DNA of 64,000 nucleotides from Sipunculus nudus (Eukaryota; Annelida; Sipuncula; Golfingiida; Sipunculidae), in the NCBI GenBank assembly GCA_026874595.1, contig CM049306.1, positions 23,793,019 through 23,857,018 of the forward strand. Reading direction: 5' to 3'. Positions within the stretch are counted from its first letter, which is position 1, and the number at the start of each line of letters is the position of its first letter. Under the pieces are notes generated by a model. That model ran no database searches and was not told the DNA's origin. It was given only the letters and a program-made list of their open reading frames with translations. The position numbers were made by a program, and so were the translations under genes. This document shows, piece by piece, positions 1 through 12,800 of the stretch.

Positions 1-959
1 TATATATATATATATGTATATGTATGTATAACCACAGAGTAAACCAATAATATAAACTGTCCATGAATAACATCAATATTGAAAATTTCAAGCTACAGTA
101 ATATAAAACAGTCAATGATTAAACATAATGCTCATGAAATGAAAATTCGAAAACAGCAAGTAAAGAACTCTGGGGTATATTATTACTTCCGAAAATAGAT
201 TTTCGTGCCACCCCTTGGCACCATTGTGATTTATTTTCACACAAAGAGGTTTTCACACGGCATGCTATCCCCACTAAAAGTTTTACTAATACAATGTTAC
301 AATGACCCCATCCCAATATGCGATTTACTATATGAGCGGTAGATGGCGCTGTTAACTCTATTCACAGTGCTTTAACAAAGAAACCGATCAAGGTCTCATT
401 TTCCAGAATTAAAAATACCCCTCACAATCGCACGGTCAAACGTTCAGATGAATTTCATAGTCACTGAAACTGGTTTATAAAAAAAGAATCTTGCAAATGG
501 AAACCTGACCATGCAAGTCTTTAGTTAATATAGTTAATATACATCCGTCCACATTCTGAGTAGATTTCGTTGAGCGTCATGTCAAGTATATTCATGATAG
601 CAATGATTATCATAGGTTAAAGTTATATTTTTCCCTATTCTGCACAAACTCTAATGCCGGATCATTGATGAATAAGTTAGCATATATAAATATACAACAT
701 ACAGGTGAGAAAATATTCAGGTTAATGGGTTGTTTATTGAGGAAAATCCAAACCTTATATATATCTTGAAATCTCAGTTGAATAGATCGTCTCACACGTG
801 TACATGCTGGTATGTTTTCGGCTCAGACTTCTTTCGAGATAATTTTCGAGTTGAATTAAAACACAAGCTAATACTGGAAGACCATCTCTACCACAAACTT
901 TAACTTTAAAAGATCATTTTTTTTTATTTTGTATGTAGCTCCAAACAAACATCAGCACC
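1..959. other. AT-rich sequence upstream of the gene, no gene seen
   Basis: It begins with a short TA/TATG microsatellite (1-30). The rest is unremarkable AT-rich sequence. Short open frames here have no recognisable content or splice support. Confidence 0.4.
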
Positions 960-1383
960 ATTGCACTCTGGCGGACAACAGATACGGTGCGTGTCATTTT
1001 GACGAATGACGTGTTACCGGAAGCTGCCCCTAACACTCAAAGCCCACCAACCTGTCGATTTAAAGATAAAATAAATAGGTCTCCAGGAGTCGCCGCGCGG
1101 TTACATGATTAACAAAAGCCCGTAAATCTGACCTTTGTATCGGGCTTATCGTGTATTTCATCGAGCGGAATATTATCGCGAGACCAGGAACAGTTCGATA
1201 CTGAAACAATTATTATCAAGACCTTACATTGAACCTGGAACACTTCTCCTGTTATAATTGCTTGATTTTGTTCATCAAACGGATATATTAAGCTATTGTT
1301 GAAAGAAGCTTTTACACCTGATCAAGGCCAAGTGACCAGGAGTTAACAGACGAGTCAATTTGTGATTCATTTGATAACCAAAC
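960..1383 (+). promoter_or_regulatory. Candidate distal promoter and 5' UTR upstream of exon 1A
   Basis: This stretch is richer in CpG than its surroundings (GTCGCCGCGCGG near 1089, TCGCGAG near 1177). It holds a TGACGTG CRE-like site at 1007-1013, an ACCGGAAG ETS-type site at 1016-1023 and an AGATAA GATA-type site at 1064-1069. No clear TATA box is placed correctly. The sites are read by eye and short, so their function is inference. Confidence 0.3.
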
Positions 1384-1460
1384 ATGGAAAGGTTACGAAT
1401 TTCTTGGAGGATTATGATCTGCATATATCTGCTAACAGAATTCTGTCAAAATATATCCAG
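1384..1460 (+). CDS. Exon 1A: distal first coding exon, signal peptide
   Basis: The ATG at 1384 lies in an AAACATGG context, a good animal start. It encodes 25 codons plus two bases (AG) and stops at a CAG|GTATGT donor. The peptide has basic residues early (Arg at 3, 5 and 9), then a hydrophobic run around IMICIYLL, as a signal peptide has. The split codon AG|T or AG|C is Ser with either downstream acceptor. The NIS sequon spans the junction. The exon is too short to stand out as an open frame alone. The matching phase downstream is the main support. Confidence 0.65.
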
Positions 1461-2840
1461 GTATGTATCTTTCTTCATCATTCAATACAAGAGATGAATT
1501 TCACAGCAGTTATAAAGATTTATAAAATATATGATTGATAGATAACTTGCCATGATGTTCTAAGCCTGTCTACATGTATTCTGTGGCTTTCAATTGACTA
1601 ATAAAGAAATGTCGGCCAGCTTAATTCGGACACCTTCACTCATATGGTCATTGTTTGTGTGGAATTTGAAAATCGGCTCATAAGCAACAGAATTGACTAA
1701 GGGATTTTTGTTCCATCCTGGGGTCAGACATACCGCATGGCTTTAGTCAACCATTGTCTGACACACCGTCCTTGCCTGGCCACATGGCGCTCAGTGTCAT
1801 ACCCGCAGTGGTTGCCATATTGGAAACGTGGCCTCCCATCTCGCTGCTAATATATAGTGAATATAGAGATGTACACTTATATATATATATATACATGCCA
1901 TTCCTTCTGTTCGTCTTATATTTAAATACTAGCTGATAAACCCGGTATACCGGGCTTTTTACCGCGGTTTGGGAGATATATTTACTGAGATATTGAATGT
2001 TGGCTCATTTTTTTATTATAAAAGTTAAAAGAAAATATAGATTTTTAGTGGGATACTCTCGGAGTACGATATGTACAAATAATTTTTTACTGTTATTTTG
2101 TGGCGCTGTGCTCGTGACAAAAATCATATCCCGGTATGTTTACCTTAAAGACCTGGCCAGTGATGGTTTACATTGCGAACCGGAAAGTGTTTCGTTGATA
2201 TTTGACTGGTTTCTATCGTTTGACGTATAAAGAATAGGTTGATGTGAGGAACACATAAGATTAATTAAATGTACGTTGCAAGGAAACTGTTCCTGAAGAA
2301 GGAAACAGAAATATGCATACATCGTAAGTAGCAGAAGCGGACCCAGCGGGAATCCATGCAGTGGGTCCGTATCCCATTTTCAGACCCCCGACACCACCCT
2401 AGCCCTGTTCCTGAATTCGGGACCTTGAATTAGGTTTTGTCATTAATCCTCCTGGGTTGAACTCTCCATTTCATAAAGCGAGAAACATGTGGGTCATCCC
2501 TCATTGAAAGCAAGCGTTATTCATATGAACAATAGTCCTTAGTGTTAGAGGTTAAGTGACCACGATGCACGCATTCCGGTGATTGCCGATGGCAGTTCGG
2601 TTGTGCTCGGTAAAAAAACTGTAAAATCACTCAAAATTATATGTATATTATAAATTATTTATTTTCATATCGCCTATGTCACTGCGGGGATAATAACCTT
2701 TAAAATGATGAATGGCACAATATTGTACACAACGCGGTTTTAGAGAACACCGCGAACAAACGTGAACTGAATTCCTTTTATAAGTATTATATTAGATAAA
2801 GTCCATGGTCTTGTGTTATACTTGAAAATCACGTACATAC

Positions 2841-2882
<42 letters not shown>

Positions 2883-3817
2883 GCGGGGGTGGGGAGGAGG
2901 CTGGAAATGTACGAATGAATGGGGCACGTTACATTTACTGTTATGCAATAGAATAGGTACACTTTTAAAATATGCATGCCTGAGGATAGTTGCAACATAC
3001 TCCACCAGATGGCGGGGAAGGCCTGTTACAATCACAGGTGATAAAATGACTAAAAAGTAAAGTTTGTTTGCTTAATCAGATTCTGCAACACTAGGCAGCG
3101 TGAAATGTCTAAGGGAATGAATAAAGAAGTCAGTGTTTTTTTTGTTAACAAATAATTATAATTTATTCTTAAAGCAACCCTAACATTACAATACATTAAA
3201 TCAATATAATTACACAGTTTAATAAATAAAGTGTACAGTACCTGGATACCACCACTGTCACTGTGGTCCTAAAAAACGTATAATCCAGATGAACAGTTCA
3301 CATAAAACTCCTATGAGAATAATAGTCCAATTCAATCACAAAATCAATCTGTTGTAATCCAAAAGTAAAGTTCTTGTAATAATTCCGAAAGCAAACTGGA
3401 GACAGGCCGCACTAAATCTGCATAGAGTTCATAGAATCCCTGACACAACTGCAATTGGATAGGTCAAAACTGACTCACACTCTTCTGTGTCCGCTGAAAT
3501 ATTTCTCTTTCCCCTCGGCTCTTAAACACAGCCACTATAAATAACTTTTTATCCGAAAATTCTAGAAACTTCTATTTCACGAACAATCCCAAAGAATCCA
3601 TGCAACAATACAAAATACTCACGCCCAAAGAACATTAAATGACACGCGCTCATTGTGCGCGACCAGCCCAGAAAGGTTCATATTAGTATGAGCACTGTGT
3701 TTCTACACTCCGCCAGAGTTCAGCAGGTGCGGTTATTTATAGCAGCGCACAGGGTTTGCGCTTGACACGAAACTGAATGCCTACAGACACATGTACCACA
3801 ATTAAAGAGACACCTGT

Positions 3818-3861
<44 letters not shown>

Positions 3862-6800
3862 TTCTGATGCTGTTTATTTGCTGTGCTTAGTGGGACGTCT
3901 ACAGCCGGGCCGGATAGCACAAACACCACGTCTGCCAATACTACAACCAGTACCTCTCAAGCAAGTCAGTCAAGTGTGTCCACACTCGTCTCCAGAAACA
4001 CAGTATTAACCACCAACGTCATCCGTAACACAGGGACAGCTGACGTCACTAACCCCACAGGGACCACTGACACCGCCACCCAAGGTGTCACTTCAGGCGT
4101 GACGCCAAAACAGACAACCCAGTCATCACCATCAAGAAGGTACACGAAATGCATATATTACCAAAATAACATGATCACTGAAACTTGTTAACAGTGTTAC
4201 TAGCCTAGTAACACGAGTGTTTGGAATCGGTTTGTTTCATCATGTTCGATGACTTTAGCAAGCAACCGATTTATTATTATTAATCGATTTTCGGTTAACG
4301 CATCTGATCTAATTATTATCCTTTCAACGTTTAAAGGACCAATTCCTATGGTGCTGACACACGTTCTTGTACAAGCAACGAATGAATTAGGTCGGACAAA
4401 AATGTATTTTAAGAGTTCTAACCTGAAATGGATTAATAAATGTTTTAATGCTCACAAACTCCGCTCGAATAGACCTATGTATTTCAAATTACCATTTTCA
4501 GCTTAAATCCAAGGTGGCCGCCATTATAAGGGGTGAAATATTTAAATGGCAATCATTTTATAGCTAGGTGCCTTAGGAACACATTTGAGGTTTCGAAGTC
4601 CAATAGCAGGTACACACCAGTAAACGCAATCATAAGTCCTATAATGACTTGATAAATCATGTTGTCATGGTACTGAGAACTGTGATAATACTCGTCAGGA
4701 CTTGCTTGTGTCCAGCCTTCTTTACGTTTCTGACATGCAGGCTTAAGAGATTTTTCGTAAATACATTACTTCTCGCACGTTTTTACATAATCAGTAACGA
4801 TCGATTACATGAAAATACAACCAAATTGATCGATTATGCAGAGAAACCCGACCAATCATCGATATGATCGGTTAATCTGCAAAACACCATGAAATACCTT
4901 CCGCACACGTCACTGCATCGAACAGAGAAAAGAGTAAGACCACGCAGAGCGCATAATATGTGCCCTGTCTTTTGTACAATATACATTTCCTTATTTATTT
5001 GCCTTCTGTCGAAAACGGAATGCTCTTTTAGTCACCTTGTGCGCCTCTATCGTGTTAGATGAATATGCCCAGAGTCAGATGCAACTAAATAGGATCATGA
5101 ATAGTGAGTTCTGTCCAATTAAAGTACCCGCCCCGTTGCACTTTTGGGCATGTCGTAGTTCTTCAAACAAGAAGTTGAAGTGTCATAAACAACACGGTAT
5201 TACAATAAACAAAGTACAGTATAGGAAAAGAAGAAAACCCTAAAACTACTCAGGAAAAAATGTAAACTTAACATCTCTCTCTATCTATAAATATATAAAT
5301 ATTTATACTTACTGATATCATGCGAGAATTAAAAAGGGTTATCAAATTAGATCAGACGTTTCCTAGTAATTGTATTTTACTCCATGGCCCATTGTTATCT
5401 GAGACTAGAAAAAGGTGACCCGTTGGGTCCCGTTGCAGAAGAAGGGTATATTGCCAGATATGTGGCCAGACCCGTAAGGTAGCGAACTTCCCAGACCCGT
5501 AAGGTGACGACGTCTGGTGGTCGATACAGAACTAATCTATATACATCTTTGTGTAACTAGGCCAAGGTGAAGGATGTGACCTGAGATGTGATCATGCTGC
5601 CGGAAATTTAATTATGTGCAAGTCGAAGGGCCAAATTTGTGCGCATTCTGTAAGTTAGGGCATATGACTGACGCTGATAGCAAAACTGGCCATCCGTCAT
5701 GGCCCGTTTCTGCGAAAATTCATGGACAAAACAAACCAACATACAAACTGGGCAATTTTTGTAGTATAATGATAAGCAAGTCTTTGTTAATATAAGACAT
5801 GCATGACAAATCAACTTTTCACGTGCATTGGAGACACTTGTCATTAAAATTGATATGCCATATTTTCGGCTTCACCGCAAGGGATACACCCACTATGTTT
5901 TGCGATAGTCCTATGTTATCTCATTTTGACATTTGAGTTATCAACGGTTATTTGTCATCTGTTGAATTAAGATTCATGGAGGGACTGCGTACCAGAAGCC
6001 AATTCGATGTTTTTATTTTTATTAGCTCAGCTGCCCATAGATCATCTGAGCTATAGTGATCGTCCTTTGTCCGTCGTCCATTAACAAGGCACAAATTGCA
6101 ATCGCTTGGCCTAGATACTTCCTACTAAATATCTACGTAGGTCCTAGGTAAATCTACTAGAGTACCAAACATTAGGTCACTATTCTGCCAGTTGCGCGCT
6201 TTGTGTGTGTTTTTACACTTAGAAAATCAGACTTATTACAGTGTTCTGGTGTACAAAATAAAAATTTTGTTGTCAACCTGAAAAGAAACATTGTTTCTTC
6301 TGTATATATAACATTGTTCACATGTAAAAATGAAGAAAATCGGCCCCGGAAGTTCTTCAGAGGTTTTTCGCACACAATTGTAAAATTTTACATTTTGGCC
6401 GGTTGATGTATGAAATCCATACTATAGATAAAATATCTCAAAGATGATTGCTGGATCTTTCTGAAATTTAGTAAGCTATTTAATTATGGATGACCCTCTC
6501 AGCGGGGACTGGTTGCATAATCTACATTTTTTTTTATTTTTGCGCATTTTCCAGACTAAGAAATAAGGGTTGAAATGTAATATATTGTAATATAATGTAT
6601 TACGTTTGAAAGAACGTGCATCATTTACATATGTCTCTATCACCATGGGAAATTTGAAGAAATTTTTTTTAATGAGTTATTTACGGCTGCTGCGGAAACA
6701 ATTGCAAAATACAGATGTAGCATCTGATTTGTACCTAAACTGCATTTTTAATGAGATTTTCCAGTAATGGTTGCTTGGTATGTATTGAAATTTGGTAAGA

Positions 6801-9800
6801 TTGATCATAATATCCAAGGCCCATCATCTGTGCTTTCCTCTTTCATCTGGTGGCGCCATCTATATTTTCTCAGTTTTTGTGCATTTACTTCGAGTAACGC
6901 GCATTTTTGTGAGTTTTTAACACAAAGATCATGTTAGTATTATGTGATGCAAAACCAAAAGGTTGCACTCAGCATTAAAAATTTTAAGAAAATCCATTCT
7001 ATAAATTCATCACAACTACCACAGACACAATTACAAAAATACAAAAATGAGTGTCATATGAGTGTCAAAGATCAGCTGAGCATCATGACCCCTGGGTCAC
7101 TTGTTTCTATTACCAGTATAAATTATATGAGGTGTGTCATGCACTTCCTGGTTATCGGAAATTGGTCTTCGTTTGTTGACTTTTGAAGAATGGTTGTTTT
7201 TGTACTGATCTTGTCTTGAATGTTTGAATAGGTCATCAGCAGTTTTCGAATCTCAGCCTAGGCGGTGAGATATTTTACGATCGGCCCCACCCAGGGTGCA
7301 GGCTTAATGGGAAGGCCGAGCCATACGGCCGTGTTTCAATCAAAGAGGAATGCGCTTTGAGGGTTCCTCGGTGGTATGACCTAGCAATGGGAACTATTAC
7401 ACACCCAGGGCCCGCAGGTGCAGAAGTCACTGGGCCTGATTGACACCAGGATTTTAAATGAGAGAAAGCGTGTGATACTGGCCTGTCACGTAGTCGGAAA
7501 CCGGAATAGGATTCTGCAGATGTACATGCATATACTTAGATTTAAGCTAGCATTACAAAATGGAGGCGGTTACCTCTATCAATAAAAAATCTTGAAAAAT
7601 TATAATCCAGTTTATATGGATATTCAAACACGATAACACGACCATGAGCATACAGTATATTTTACCACACATACATGGTTGAGTTTCACTGTATGACATA
7701 CAAATACATACATGCATTAACAGCAATTAAATTTTTACTGTGAATCATTTTGAATAATCATGAAAAATAATGAGTTTAAAAAATAAGGTAAAAAATACGA
7801 ATATCTTTTCAAAAAGAGGGCACCAAATGTTTTTTTTTTATATAAAATAAAATTAAGAAAAAAAAATGAAGTCAGCGATATATTCGCCCCTCGATGACGG
7901 GTTAATCAACATACAGATCGCCTCAGAAACTTATAGCTTGTCTTCAGAGGGACGTTATTACCACTCACGACGCGCCCGTTATCTGAGCTGTCCGCACTTT
8001 GTCCGCGTCGCCTTCCATGTGCCATATTTCTCTCTATCTGTTGATAAGGAGCCTGACTGGGTCACTATTGTTTAATTTATAACAGATTTATGTCCCAGCG
8101 ACTTCAGACCGCGCACACCTGCTTTGGCATATTAAGGTTCGGTCAGGAATAGTCAAATATGGCCAAGTTATTTCTGTTTTGTTTGTTGTTTGCTGTTGTG
8201 ATAAGTTTAGCCAGGTGAGTGGAATTGTTATTTTATTGTTTCTTCAGTGATGACGTTGAAAGCAGAGAACTCTGGTGTTCGAAAATTTCTCTGGACATTA
8301 TGCGCTTTATGCGTGGAAGTTGGCATTTGAGTTTAGATTTAACTAAGGATAATATCCTTTTTTTATATTAAAATTAAATGTCAATTTAGGTTCAATCGGC
8401 AATCACTCCTTCCACTGCAGAACCCTGAACGCTAAACTACAAGTCTTAAATAATACTCCAGCTTACCAAAGAAGGCACGTTTATAAATGAATACAATATA
8501 TGTATATGTACCATGGCCAGTAAAATATGTAGTGGCACGAACCATCGAATTGTTTCCTTTAGAAGGGCATATATGAAGCTGAAATGGGATACATTCACAT
8601 GCATATTCATGTGTATATTGTATATACGGTGCATGTGAAGCTTTCAGTATAGATAACATGGCCACCTGAAGCAAATACATCTGTAACTAATGTTTTTACG
8701 CTTATGTTTAGAAAGAGAACAGGGATACTATAAATTCATCTACATTACATAAACAGACTGCCGAAACTTTGCTGCAGATGGAAAATAATATGACATATAA
8801 CATATATTGAGCGCAGTTATAAGTATAGATAATATTCTCGGGGATGCATCGGGGTAAGTTTACCTTTATATCATTATTATTTTTTTTCCCGCGCGGACTG
8901 TTACAAGCACAATGGAAGCCTGTGTTAACAAATGCTTTTTCCGCTCACTTATGGACGCCTGGGGAATATAACAATATATGGCCTTTCTCCCACACAGAAA
9001 ACTCACATATATTGCGACATAATAACAAATGTCTGGATTACGGCATAGGTTAAAGATGTTACAGTAGATAAGTGAAGCATACGGAATGTTCTGCCCCAGT
9101 AGTTCACCTCAATATGTAGTCAATATCCTCCAATCATTTATGGAAACGGGTTGCAGCATCCTGATATACTTTAATATTTCATATATACGATGTTACAAAT
9201 CACAATCCGTATCAGATGTACGTTTATTTCGGCATTTGGGTATGCACTAAAACAATTATGATATAAAACTCGATAATAATTTTATAAGATATGTGGTGTG
9301 GAATATGCTATGATAAAATATGTAAAATAAATTATAATATAAAGCAACATACAGAAGAACCTCGAATATCCGAATTTATTCGGATAACTGAGGTTACGGA
9401 TATGAGAGGTCAGACATTTTTCAGAAGTGTACTGTAAGTACATTGGCTAAATAATTTTCCATGTTTCATGTATATGTTAATACGTTATCTCATCAGACCA
9501 TTTTAAATCATCATTAATCCTTTTTTCTTTCTAAAGCAGAGAAACATTTAATTGTGATAAATTTTGGTTCCTAACTCTAAATTTTGGAAAAAATAATTTT
9601 AGGAAAAAAGAGATACGAAAATTTGAGGCAGTACTGTAATTACATATATTAATTTTTAGTATTATATATACTACACTGTACTACACTAAACTCTACTCTT
9701 CTATACTATACTATATTATACTATACTATACTATACTGTACTGTACTGTACTATATTATACTATAAATAGTATTATGATAAAATATAAAGTAATTATAAT

Positions 9801-12800
9801 ACAATATAAAATAAGAATTACAATAAAATAATTCATTTTTTTATTGCTTTATACAGTGTTTTTTTCTCTTATATTTGTTACAAAGAGCTGTTACAACTAT
9901 TGAATGAAACGTCCCCGCGCTCGATTACGCTCTGGCAGCGTGACTCGCTCCCTTGCTCTGGGTCAGGACCTTATCTTATCATCAGATCGTCCAAAGATCA
10001 AAGGAAGAATGGAAAATTTTATGTTAAATGATATTTATGTGATTAATATTGATTGTGTTAGAAACACCATGTAGTAGTCACTTATTAAGTATATAATGCC
10101 CGAGAATGATGATGATCGAACAAAAGTGGGATAACCTTTTTATAATATCAGAGATAAGGTGATAATTCTTTTTTAAATGTGTATTTATTAATTTACCCTA
10201 AATTATAAGAAACAGAATATGATGCTTTATTTAAATGTTTTTCACTTTTAGTGATCTACCTGCTCGTCACTATATTGCTTCAGAGTGAAGTTTCATTTTT
10301 ACCGGCATGCTTCAAAATGTAACATATCAAACATAACAAAAGACCGGCTTAGATATCCGACACAACAGACTAAACTGATTATCTGCAAACCCAAAAGATG
10401 TATATACATATACGGTCTATGTGTCACCAGCCTGCAAATAACAATATATAAATATGAAATAAATACCAAACAGTTTATAATTAGATGTGATATGTATGTA
10501 TCCCCTGTGTGCGATCTCCAATAATAATCAGTGCCAGTAGCTTTGGCACAAATCCGTTTTTAACACGATTTAACCAATTCTACATGACATAATTTATATG
10601 TAAAATTGATGCCTCCTCGGCGAAGGATTGCTGTCTTGTTTTTTTTTTTATTTATATAACTACTGTGCAAACTTTTAAGACAATAAACTTATGAGAGGCT
10701 TTGTCATTATCGTTAACATACTATCGACCCGGCAGTCAAACTGGTGAGACCAGAATTTGGTGCCGCATTCCTATTTATGTAGAATATAAAAGAAAAAAAA
10801 ACCCATTAAATCCAATGTCTTCAGATAAACAAAAAACATTAACTAACGTTTTACACATATTACAGAATACTTCATATTTAATCAGGATATATGATATCTC
10901 CTAGTTGGGTGTTCGGATAGTATTGACTTTACTGTACATGTGTGTGGAATACAGATACATAGCAGGGCGAAAGCACAAGTTTTTTTTTGGCATCACCCAG
11001 GTCCCGTATACCGCACCTGTAGGTACTGGGCGTGTAATCATCATCATTGCTTGGTTATAATACTATGGAACCACCGAAAGGCGCACTCGTATGTGAATGA
11101 GGCATGGGCGTGGGGCACATCCTTCCCCTTTAGCCTGCAGAGCACTCAACCCGGACCCCGGCCGACCGTGTGACATGTTATCGCTCACCGGCCGTGATTC
11201 CCAATCTTCTGCTCTGTCCATTTACCTCAGGAGCCGTTAAAAATTTATATATTTAATTCGTACCACCTGCACTCAGAGGTGTTTCTATGGTTGAATATTT
11301 ATGATACATCCTCCTCTGTGACAGATGGATTGAGGTCTAAGTTACAATGACTATTTATTTACAAGTGGATACCTGCTGTTTAACGGAATTGTTTTACAGG
11401 TGTGAGTTATTGTAGTGATAACCCAGGGTTATCACTACACCGCCCGTCACGGAGTGCTTTGTCTTGCCGGTCATGTCAAGTAGTGTGTCTAATCATTTAT
11501 AATTACGCTGGTGACCTGCAATACCATGATTCAATGTGACGACGACGCATGTAACGCTGGTGGTAACAGCTACAGCAGGATGCCACCCGGGATGGAAAAT
11601 TAAACCCACTAAATACAAATTTATTTGATAACAGTATAGCAACATTATATATCCAATAGTCATGATAATTCCTCAGCTCTATAATTATACCTGTTTTCCC
11701 TTGGTTCGTTGATTGGTTGGTTTGCCTGTAAGCAACTGTACACTTAAAGTTTTAGGGATTTTGATGCAATTGTGTGGAGGGTTGTGGTAACATCCAAAGA
11801 TAATCCATTAATTTTTTAGGTGAGCTGGGTCACCATGATATATTTTCCATTCAAAGGATAATATACAATTGTGACAGAGGAAGAAGCCTTCCCATTCATA
11901 GGTATTAGGGACAGCATTTGTTCGGAAACTGGGTATGTGAACCCGATCCTGAAGGGTTTCTAGGTGGTGGTGCGACTTCACACATCTAATAACACCGCCC
12001 CCCCCCCCCCCAACACACACACACACACACGAATGCGCGCTCTCTCTCCCTCCCCTCTTTCTCTCTCCTTTGTAGCAACTATGAAAAAAAAATGACTAAA
12101 GTAATTTGATGATACAATAAGTTGTTTTCAAAGGATTCTACACCAATGTTATATAGTGCAATTTCTTTGTCTCGGCCGTAAGTCGTTCGTCAGTTTGATG
12201 TTGGTTTGATGTTGGGGGTTTTATCATCGATATCAGGGGCTGGCTCACCTTTGAACCCGTGTTAGCAAACTGTAACACTGAGTATCGCCCATGAAAGTAT
12301 TATTAGGTAAACATGCAGGCACAGGCACAAACCCTGTTAGTCATGACAAATAAAATAGAAGTCTATAAATAAGAGTGCATTTCCGTTAAGAGAGGTCATA
12401 TGAAAATTACAAAGATTATCTTGCACAGTTCTCTCCCAAGATATGCTGATCAAGGGAACGTAATTAACATAATAAAATTGCACTATAGACATGGTTTAGT
12501 TTAACATTTTTTTTACAATATGAGAATAAATTTTTTTTTTAATTTCAACAAAAAAAAAATTCAAGAAATTACAACAAATTAACAAGCATGACAAGTTTGA
12601 TCTTTCATCCTCTTATTTTATATCTGACCTTTGTCCTTATTTTAAACACATTCTGCATGATACGTTGAATATTTCAGCGCAACGAACTCAACTCCGAGAC
12701 CTACCGGGCCTTCCGGTCTAGAGAGAACTGACATCATCATCATTGCGGTCACGTGTGCTCTGATGGGTGGCGTGTTGATAGGAGCAGTGGCGTTCGCCTG

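Larger units (their letters stand above)
1461..3082 (+). other. First part of intron 1: low-complexity and small repeats
   Basis: Non-coding. It holds a short AT tract near 1878-1894, a dispersed repeat at 2333-2480, and an AG microsatellite with a G run at 2844-2897. A LINE- or SINE-like core was not recognised. The intron continues through the LTR-like element to the acceptor at 3890. Confidence 0.5.

Noticed and set aside
11435-11450. ACACCGCCCGTC, identical to a universal small-subunit rRNA stretch
   Set aside because: Only about 12 bases match; the flanks do not follow rRNA sequence, and the left side belongs to the palindrome at 11411-11439.
11516-11602. Short Cys- and Asp-rich frame (CNTMIQCDDDACN)
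   Set aside because: Under 40 codons, no acceptor/donor pair in a useful phase, ends in TAA; probably chance.
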